8,631 nt of DNA from the NCBI GenBank assembly GCA_042408195.1, contig JBHOQL010000013.1:1-8631 (forward strand). The letters are read 5' to 3'. Positions within the stretch are counted from its first letter, which is position 1. Each line of letters begins with the position of its first letter. The position numbers and the translations under genes are program-made. Under the pieces are notes generated by a model that was not told the origin of the DNA, made no database searches, and saw only the letters and a list, made by a program, of their open reading frames with translations. Positions 1 to 5,396 of this stretch are shown in pieces. Origin of the DNA: SpSt-600 sp042408195 (lineage in GTDB: Bacteria > Chloroflexota > Anaerolineae > SpSt-600).

Positions 1-1923
1 GGTCTTGCAGGACAAATCCTCTTCCGCAAGCGTGATGAGTTAACGGGCTTGCCCATGCCCGATACCGACAGTGCAGCTGATTGGGCTCAGGACCCCAACG
101 ATCCCCACTTGGGTAGACGCGTGTTGTATCCTGGATGGGAATTGGATCGTTTCTTTTACCCTGTGGAAATCACCGAAACCGCACGTCTTACCGTGGCCAT
201 CGGCCCGGATCACTTATACGAAACAGTGGCCAGGCACATCTCCAGTGCTCAGCAGTCCCTGAAGATCGCTGCCTACTCACTGGACAATATATCCCTGGCC
301 CTCACTATTGCGGAAAAGGCCAGCCAGGGGATATCTGTAACGGTCCTGCTGGAGGGAGAACCCGTTGGAGGGATCGCTGCCGAAAACAGACGAGCCGCTA
401 AATTGATCAGCGATGCTGGCGGCCAAATCTATTTTATGGCGGGTCCTCCGCGCCGTTACCGGTTTCACCATGCTAAATATATAATCGTTGACGGGCGCAC
501 AGCTCTGGTAGGGTCTGAAAACCTCTCGGAAAGGGGTATGCCTTATCACACGGGACCGGAGGGAATGACTGGATACCGCGGAACTTACCTGATAACCGAT
601 GCTCCGGGTGTAGTTAGAGCTTTAGAGGAGATTTTCCAGGTTGATGCCAATCCCTCAAGATCCGATATCGCTTCATGTCAAACAAGGCCTGATCTTTGCA
701 CTCCTCCATCTTCCTACATCGTCTACCTGCCCCTCGTAATCAGATCTTGCCCGGAAAACACTTGCTCACCTCCGGAAAACAAAATCCCTTACTCCATCAA
801 ATTTCCCGCACCTCTGGGGGTGGAAGGCCTTTTCCGGTTCACCCTTTCCACTTCTCCTGAGAACTCCCTGCGGTACAGCGATGGACTGTTTGGAATCATC
901 GGGAAAGCTGGTGCGGGGGATGTGATTCTATCTCAACAGCTTTATGAATACATTCAATGGGGCGACGGACCCAATCTGCGCCTCCAAGCCATGGTTGACG
1001 CTGCCAGGCGAGGAGCCAGGGTTCGGATATTGCTGGATGATTTCTTCTACCGCGAGGTCAATTCTCAGACCATAAGTTACCTCCGCCAGATTGCCCACGA
1101 AGAAGGGCTTGACCTCGAAGCCAAGCTTGCCAGTCCCATGGGTATGGGAGTCCACAACAAAATGGTGCTCGCTAAGGTAGGAGGAAAGGGGTATGTCTGG
1201 GTAGGCAGCGTAAACGGCAGCGAAGTCTCGTTCAAAGTCAACCGTGAAGTGGGCCTTCTGGTGGAAAGTGACCAGGCCTACGAGTACCTGTCCTCACTCT
1301 TCTGGACAGACTGGGCTGCTCCGTACGGGCGCTTTGACGTATATTTGCCCCTTGTCCTGGGCAATTTCCGCTATCCTTCCGACCTTCTCATAAGCGAAGT
1401 GCTCTACGATGCCTCCGGAGATGATGAAGGTAAGGAATGGGTGGAGATATATAACCCTACAGGGCATACGATAAGCCTGAGCGCATACAAACTTGGAGAT
1501 GCTCAGGAACGGGGCGTTCGGGAGGGGATGTACCGCTTTCCGGAAGGAGCCTCCATTGGCCCTAGAGAAGTCAGAGTTATTGCCTGGACGGCTTCCGATT
1601 TCTACTCCATGCACGGCCGCTGGCCTGACTTTGAAATGGTGGATACCAATCCATCCGTGCCGGACATGATACCGTATACTTCTTGGAGTTCAGGACCGTG
1701 GGGGTTGAGGAATCTGGGGGATGAAATTGTCCTTCTGGGCCCCAGCGATAGTCCGGTGGATGTGGTGGTCTATGGGGATGTGGTTTTCCCAGGGGTGAAA
1801 GCCCACCCCGGCGTGTCGAAAGCCGGGAGATCTTTAGAGCGTTATCCTGTAGACACGGACACCGACGATTGCGCGCGCGATTTCCGCGAGGCTCTGAACC
1901 CCTCGCCGGGATACATACCTTAG
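1..1923 (+). CDS. Secreted two-module PLD-like protein with lamin-tail domain(s), 5' partial
   Basis: The frame is open from the first base, so the ATG at 49 is probably internal and the true start lies upstream. The first 45 or so codons (ending RRVLYPGW) resemble the tail of a lamin-tail domain, including a DTDSAAD stretch like the DTDTDDCA near the C-terminus. PLD module 1 (about 190-650) has an intact HxKxxxxD motif, with His at 469-471, Lys at 475-477 and Asp at 490-492, followed by GSENLS. Module 2 (about 850-1315) has HNK at 1153-1161, but Lys (1174-1176) replaces the Asp; GSVNGSE follows. A Cys/Pro-rich linker and two VYLPLV motifs (721-741, 1339-1359) separate modules. A C-terminal lamin-tail domain (about 1372-1920) starts LLISEVLYD and contains EWVEIYNPTG. 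HKD-family enzymes hydrolyse phosphodiesters in lipids or nucleic acids; the substrate here is unknown. The cysteines and linkers suggest an extracytoplasmic protein, but the signal peptide is outside the window. Confidence 0.93.
   Translation, partial: GLAGQILFRKRDELTGLPMPDTDSAADWAQDPNDPHLGRRVLYPGWELDRFFYPVEITETARLTVAIGPDHLYETVARHISSAQQSLKIAAYSLDNISLALTIAEKASQGISVTVLLEGEPVGGIAAENRRAAKLISDAGGQIYFMAGPPRRYRFHHAKYIIVDGRTALVGSENLSERGMPYHTGPEGMTGYRGTYLITDAPGVVRALEEIFQVDANPSRSDIASCQTRPDLCTPPSSYIVYLPLVIRSCPENTCSPPENKIPYSIKFPAPLGVEGLFRFTLSTSPENSLRYSDGLFGIIGKAGAGDVILSQQLYEYIQWGDGPNLRLQAMVDAARRGARVRILLDDFFYREVNSQTISYLRQIAHEEGLDLEAKLASPMGMGVHNKMVLAKVGGKGYVWVGSVNGSEVSFKVNREVGLLVESDQAYEYLSSLFWTDWAAPYGRFDVYLPLVLGNFRYPSDLLISEVLYDASGDDEGKEWVEIYNPTGHTISLSAYKLGDAQERGVREGMYRFPEGASIGPREVRVIAWTASDFYSMHGRWPDFEMVDTNPSVPDMIPYTSWSSGPWGLRNLGDEIVLLGPSDSPVDVVVYGDVVFPGVKAHPGVSKAGRSLERYPVDTDTDDCARDFREALNPSPGYIP
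721..741 (+). other. VYLPLVI linker motif, first copy
   Basis: The codons read V-Y-L-P-L-V-I in the linker between the two PLD modules of the first gene, flanked by four cysteines. From memory, 'YLPLV' segments recur next to domain boundaries in exported Chloroflexota proteins. The role is unknown; they may be short strands or surface-association motifs. A second copy lies at 1339-1359. Confidence 0.6.
1339..1359 (+). other. VYLPLVL linker motif, second copy
   Basis: The codons read V-Y-L-P-L-V-L just after PLD module 2 and just before the C-terminal lamin-tail domain. It matches the copy at 721-741 in six of seven residues but uses different codons (for example TTG against CTG), so it is not a recent DNA duplication. 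Confidence 0.6.
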
Positions 1924-1927
1924 GAGG
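1922..1927 (+). promoter_or_regulatory. Shine-Dalgarno of the solute-binding lipoprotein gene
   Basis: AGGAGG lies 6 bases before the ATG at 1934 and overlaps the TAG stop (1921-1923) of the upstream gene. Ribosomes ending on the first gene would sit on this site, which favours translational coupling and fixes the start at 1934. Confidence 0.85.
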
Positions 1928-1933
1928 ACTTCT

Positions 1934-3382
1934 ATGCTCAAGCGCTTTTCGCTCCTAACGATATTAACCCTAATGGTATTGGCTTCTTGTAAGGCAACCC
2001 CGACCTTCCCTACTCCCACATCAACATTTACCCCGACTTTCCAACCTTCCCCAACCGCAACTTTTACCCCAACTCCGTGGCCCTCCCCGACCGCGACACT
2101 TACTCCAACTCCGAAACCCTCCCCAACCCCGACCCTAACTCCCAGTCCGACTCCTGCACCGACACCAACCCCTGTCCCTGATCCCCTGGCTAAAATAGAT
2201 CCTGCGCATCAGGAAATAACCCTATGGCATCCTTACACTCAGCTCCACGAGAAAACCCTTTTGGAAATGACGGAAGAGTTCAACCGAACGAATCCGTGGG
2301 GCATAAGAATAGTGGCCAGTTATGCCGGTTCCTACTCGGAATTGCGGCGCAAAGTCCTGGCCGCCATTGCTGCCGGCACTCCTCCCGATCTGGCTTTCTC
2401 CTACCAGAACGTCATAGCTGAGTACGCCTATGCTGATGCCGTAGTAGCTCTTGATGATTACATGCAAAGCCCTAAATATGGCCTTAAGCCTGAAGAACTT
2501 GAGGATCACTTTGACAATTTCCTGGAAGGGGACTATTACTCCGACTTTGAAGGTAAAATGCTGAGTTTTCCCCCCGGCCGCAGCCTTGAGGTCATGTACT
2601 ACAATGCTGATGCTCTCAAGGGGTTGGGCTTCAAAGAGCCTCCCGAGACATGGGACCAATTCTATCAGATTTGTCGGATGTACAAGGAAAAGGAAGGGAA
2701 GCCTTGCTACGCTATCGCGCCAAGCGCTTCCACTTTTACCTGGATGGTATGGAGTCACAGGGGAGAGGTCCTTAGCCCTGAGGGCGAATTCCTCCCCGAT
2801 AAAGAGGCAGCACTGGCTGCCCTGAAATTCTTGGAAAAACTTATAGCCGAGGGCCTTGCCTATAGGGTTAAAGAACGCTATCAGGACCAAGAAGACTTTG
2901 CAGCCCAAAAGGTTATCTTCACCTTTGGTTCTACGGCCGGAATACCCTACTACCAGAAGGCCAAGGTCCCTTTCAATTGGTCTATTGCTCTTCCGCCAGC
3001 CCGGACTCCCGGCCCCGTTGTAGATTTATATGGACCATCAATCTGCATCTTTAAGACCTCTCCGGAAAGGCAATTAGCCTCCTGGCTCTTCCTGAAATGG
3101 TTCACTCAACCTGAGCAAAACGCTCGCTGGTCCGTAGCCACGGGTTATCTGCCAGTTCGCATTTCCGCTGCTGAATCCCCCCTCTTCAAGGGCCATCCCC
3201 TCCTTAGGAAGGCTATGGATTTCATCCCCTACGCCAGGAGCGAGCCAGCCCTTTACGGCTGGGAAGCAGTGCGTAGCATATTATACAGGACTATGGATGA
3301 TGTGGTTTCCGGAAAGAAGACCCCCGAAGAAGCCATAGCTTGGGCCGAAAAGGAATTCAGCAAGATCCGCCTAAAGCCTTAA
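1934..3382 (+). CDS. Extracellular solute-binding lipoprotein (family 1, UgpB-like)
   Basis: This is the predicted substrate-capturing component of an ABC importer for sugars or glycerol phosphates, anchored outside the cytoplasmic membrane. Residues 1-19 form a lipoprotein signal (basic MLKR, hydrophobic core, lipobox LASC with Cys19). Residues 21-84 are a Thr/Pro-rich stalk with three 12-residue repeats. The binding domain (about 94-482) opens with ITLWHPYTQLHEK and EEFNRTNP, then GSYSELRRKVLAAIAAGTPPDL, the usual start of solute-binding family 1 and closest in style to UgpB. LFLKWFTQPEQNARW near the C-terminus is also typical of the family. At 482 residues it is slightly long because of the stalk. 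No permease or ATPase gene is visible, so it may be an orphan binding protein or pair with transporter genes outside the window. Substrate cannot be read from sequence. It follows the PLD gene by 10 bases. Confidence 0.92.
   Translation: MLKRFSLLTILTLMVLASCKATPTFPTPTSTFTPTFQPSPTATFTPTPWPSPTATLTPTPKPSPTPTLTPSPTPAPTPTPVPDPLAKIDPAHQEITLWHPYTQLHEKTLLEMTEEFNRTNPWGIRIVASYAGSYSELRRKVLAAIAAGTPPDLAFSYQNVIAEYAYADAVVALDDYMQSPKYGLKPEELEDHFDNFLEGDYYSDFEGKMLSFPPGRSLEVMYYNADALKGLGFKEPPETWDQFYQICRMYKEKEGKPCYAIAPSASTFTWMVWSHRGEVLSPEGEFLPDKEAALAALKFLEKLIAEGLAYRVKERYQDQEDFAAQKVIFTFGSTAGIPYYQKAKVPFNWSIALPPARTPGPVVDLYGPSICIFKTSPERQLASWLFLKWFTQPEQNARWSVATGYLPVRISAAESPLFKGHPLLRKAMDFIPYARSEPALYGWEAVRSILYRTMDDVVSGKKTPEEAIAWAEKEFSKIRLKP
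2045..2152 (+). repeat. Three tandem 36-bp units encoding a Thr/Pro stalk
   Basis: Residues 38-73 of the lipoprotein read as three 12-residue units with consensus PSPTxTxTPxPx (last residues W, K, T). By eye, units 1 and 2 share about 27 of 36 bases, and units 2 and 3 about 28. This looks like an old coding minisatellite whose copy number sets the length of an extended spacer between the lipid anchor and the binding domain. Confidence 0.75.
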
Positions 3383-3396
3383 ACTTAGGGAATGAG

Positions 3397-3409
3397 GCCC
3401 TTGGAGGGC
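3397..3409 (+). promoter_or_regulatory. Shine-Dalgarno of the GT39-like gene inside a small hairpin
   Basis: GGAGGG at 3403-3408 is the only SD-like sequence before the ATG at 3411. Its spacing is short: only 2 bases from the full match, 3 from GGAGG. GCCCT (3397-3401) and AGGGC (3405-3409) are perfect inverted repeats around TGG, so most of the SD could be paired in the transcript. An in-frame TGA at 3393-3395 rules out an upstream start. The hairpin is weak (5 pairs, 3-base loop) and any control of initiation is inference. Confidence 0.45.
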
Positions 3410-3410
3410 A

Positions 3411-5360
3411 ATGGAGCAGAACGGAAACAGGAGAGAAATTCGTGAATTTGCAGCATTCGCAGTCATTCTAATAGCTGGTCTTTTCCTGCGTTTCCATGCG
3501 CTTGGGGCAGTCCGCCATAATTATGATGATGCTTATCCCATCTATCAGGCAATCTCTCTTCTCAACGGGACAGAGCCGCTTCTGGCGGGTCAGCCTTCCT
3601 CGGTCTTTCTGGATAACCCCCCACTCACAAAGTACTTGTTTTCAATCCCGCTTCTTTTATGGCGTTCTCCCTGGTCTGTCTACATCTTTACGGTGGGTCT
3701 CAATTCCCTGGGAACATGTTTCACATACAAGCTGGCCAAGCATATTTTGGGGACAGAGGTTGGATTATTGTCTGCATTCCTTTTCGCAATTAACCCCTGG
3801 GTTATTCAGTTCAGCCGGACAACATGGGTGCAGGCACTGGAACCTTTCCTGCTACCTTTAATAGCTTGGTTGTTCTGGCCAGTGTTGGTAGGAAAAGCCA
3901 ATCCCTTTAGGATGTTCGCTGCAATAGTATCAGTGACAGTCCTTACGCAGACCTACGTTCAATCGTGGGTAGTGCTGTTCCCAATAACATTACTTATCAT
4001 GCTCTTTTGGCCTAACATCCCCCGAAAGATGCTATACGCGGGAGTTCTCCTTTTCCTGGCCGCGTCGTTTGCGTATGGAATCGGTCTCATCCAAAACCTT
4101 GCCTCCAACCGTGCGAAACTGGAAAAGCTTTTTTCCGAAAGTCAGCTCTTTTTTACCCGCGAGAGCATGGACCATGCCGTTCGCCTGGTCACGGGCCGAG
4201 ATTTTGAATACGTCTACGCCAAGGGCACGTCCGACTATTCGGTCAGACGCTTGCTCTCAGAAGCTGTCCATCGCATGCTGGCGATAGCTTTGATCGTTGG
4301 AGTAATCCGTGCCATACATGCCCTGAAAAACAGAAAAGAGGGAGGCCCAGCCATCGTGCTCCTCATTTGGTTCTTCTTGCCGACCCTGTTGATGAGTTTT
4401 GCTATTGCTCCCGTACACCCCCATTATTTGCTCGTTACACTTCCTGCTGGTCATATACTCGCAGCCTGGGGGGCCTCATTGTTGCTTCCCAGGAGGGAGC
4501 TGCGCTGGATTCTCCTTCCCCTATTGCTGCTCACAGGTGGCGTATTTGCTCTCAACATTTGCCGGGCCAATGAGGAGGTAATCCATCGTCCCACCGCTGG
4601 GGCTGACTTCAATGGTTGGAGTCTGGAAGCAGGGGCTCGCGTTGGAGAGGTGGTTAGAGAGCTCTGCTCTGATATGGGAAACGTGCCTTGTCGGGTCTCT
4701 GCGGAGGGGCATCCGGCCCTTTTAACCAGCCTAAGCGGTTTGCCCGTGAAGGTGGTTCCAGAGCTTGATTTCCCTGAATACGTTATGATACCTGGGAATA
4801 CACCATTGCTTTACATTTTAATCAATGTTCCGTCGGCCAGTTTCCCGATCCCCTTCTGGAGAGAATTACCCCAACACGAACTCCTTTTCGCCGACGGGAC
4901 CCGGGTTTCGTTTGCTCATGCCTTGCCCTGTACTGGAGAGGCAGCAAAGGCTTTGCCTGGGATTGTGGTGAATTGGCCCAGTGAGACGGGGCTCACACTC
5001 CTTGGATATACCGCTGATCCCGTTGCTCATCCCGGTCAGCCTTTCCGGCTGACCACTTATTGGCGCGTTGATGCGCTGTACCCGGAACGAGTGATCAGGT
5101 ATGTGGGTGCGTTTTATCACTTCTTAAGCTCCGAGGGCAACCTTGTAGTCAACATTAATGGGCATGGCCGCTGGGGATACCACTGGGAAGTCGGGGATGT
5201 GTACATAGAAACCGTGGAAATCCCCCTTCCGGTTGACTTACTCCCCGGAACTTATCAGGTTCGCTTTGGGCTCTTTGACTTTGTAAATCCCAGGAACTAT
5301 GATTTCTATTCTCCGGAATGGCCGACTCAAGTGTTCACCTTTACTGTTCTCGTCGAGTAA
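3411..5360 (+). CDS. GT39-like (GT-C fold) membrane glycosyltransferase
   Basis: This is a predicted polytopic glycosyltransferase that moves a sugar from a polyprenyl-phosphate donor to an extracytoplasmic acceptor. After a short basic N-terminus, helix 1 spans about residues 11-30. The first external loop follows with NYDDAY; Asp39/Asp40 are in the position of the catalytic acid of GT-C enzymes. About ten more hydrophobic segments run to about residue 382, and HPHYLLVTLPAGH (about 336-348) resembles a conserved late segment of GT39 relatives. Residues about 385-515 are soluble. About 517-649 look like a beta-sandwich (LTLLGYTADP, HPGQPFRLTTYW, LLPGTYQVRFGLFDF), a module I associate with Chloroflexota membrane glycosyltransferases and presume to be outside the cell. 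It starts 28 bases after the lipoprotein gene, probably in the same operon. Acceptor and donor are unknown. G+C is near 50%, unlike the next gene. Confidence 0.85.
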   Translation: MEQNGNRREIREFAAFAVILIAGLFLRFHALGAVRHNYDDAYPIYQAISLLNGTEPLLAGQPSSVFLDNPPLTKYLFSIPLLLWRSPWSVYIFTVGLNSLGTCFTYKLAKHILGTEVGLLSAFLFAINPWVIQFSRTTWVQALEPFLLPLIAWLFWPVLVGKANPFRMFAAIVSVTVLTQTYVQSWVVLFPITLLIMLFWPNIPRKMLYAGVLLFLAASFAYGIGLIQNLASNRAKLEKLFSESQLFFTRESMDHAVRLVTGRDFEYVYAKGTSDYSVRRLLSEAVHRMLAIALIVGVIRAIHALKNRKEGGPAIVLLIWFFLPTLLMSFAIAPVHPHYLLVTLPAGHILAAWGASLLLPRRELRWILLPLLLLTGGVFALNICRANEEVIHRPTAGADFNGWSLEAGARVGEVVRELCSDMGNVPCRVSAEGHPALLTSLSGLPVKVVPELDFPEYVMIPGNTPLLYILINVPSASFPIPFWRELPQHELLFADGTRVSFAHALPCTGEAAKALPGIVVNWPSETGLTLLGYTADPVAHPGQPFRLTTYWRVDALYPERVIRYVGAFYHFLSSEGNLVVNINGHGRWGYHWEVGDVYIETVEIPLPVDLLPGTYQVRFGLFDFVNPRNYDFYSPEWPTQVFTFTVLVE

Positions 5361-5396
5361 GCAAGGACGAGGCTAAACTCCAATTATTTCGGGGGC

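Noticed and set aside
2222..2908. Minus-strand open frame (228 codons) inside the solute-binding protein gene
   Set aside because: The + strand encodes clear family motifs throughout this stretch, while the reverse translation shows none.
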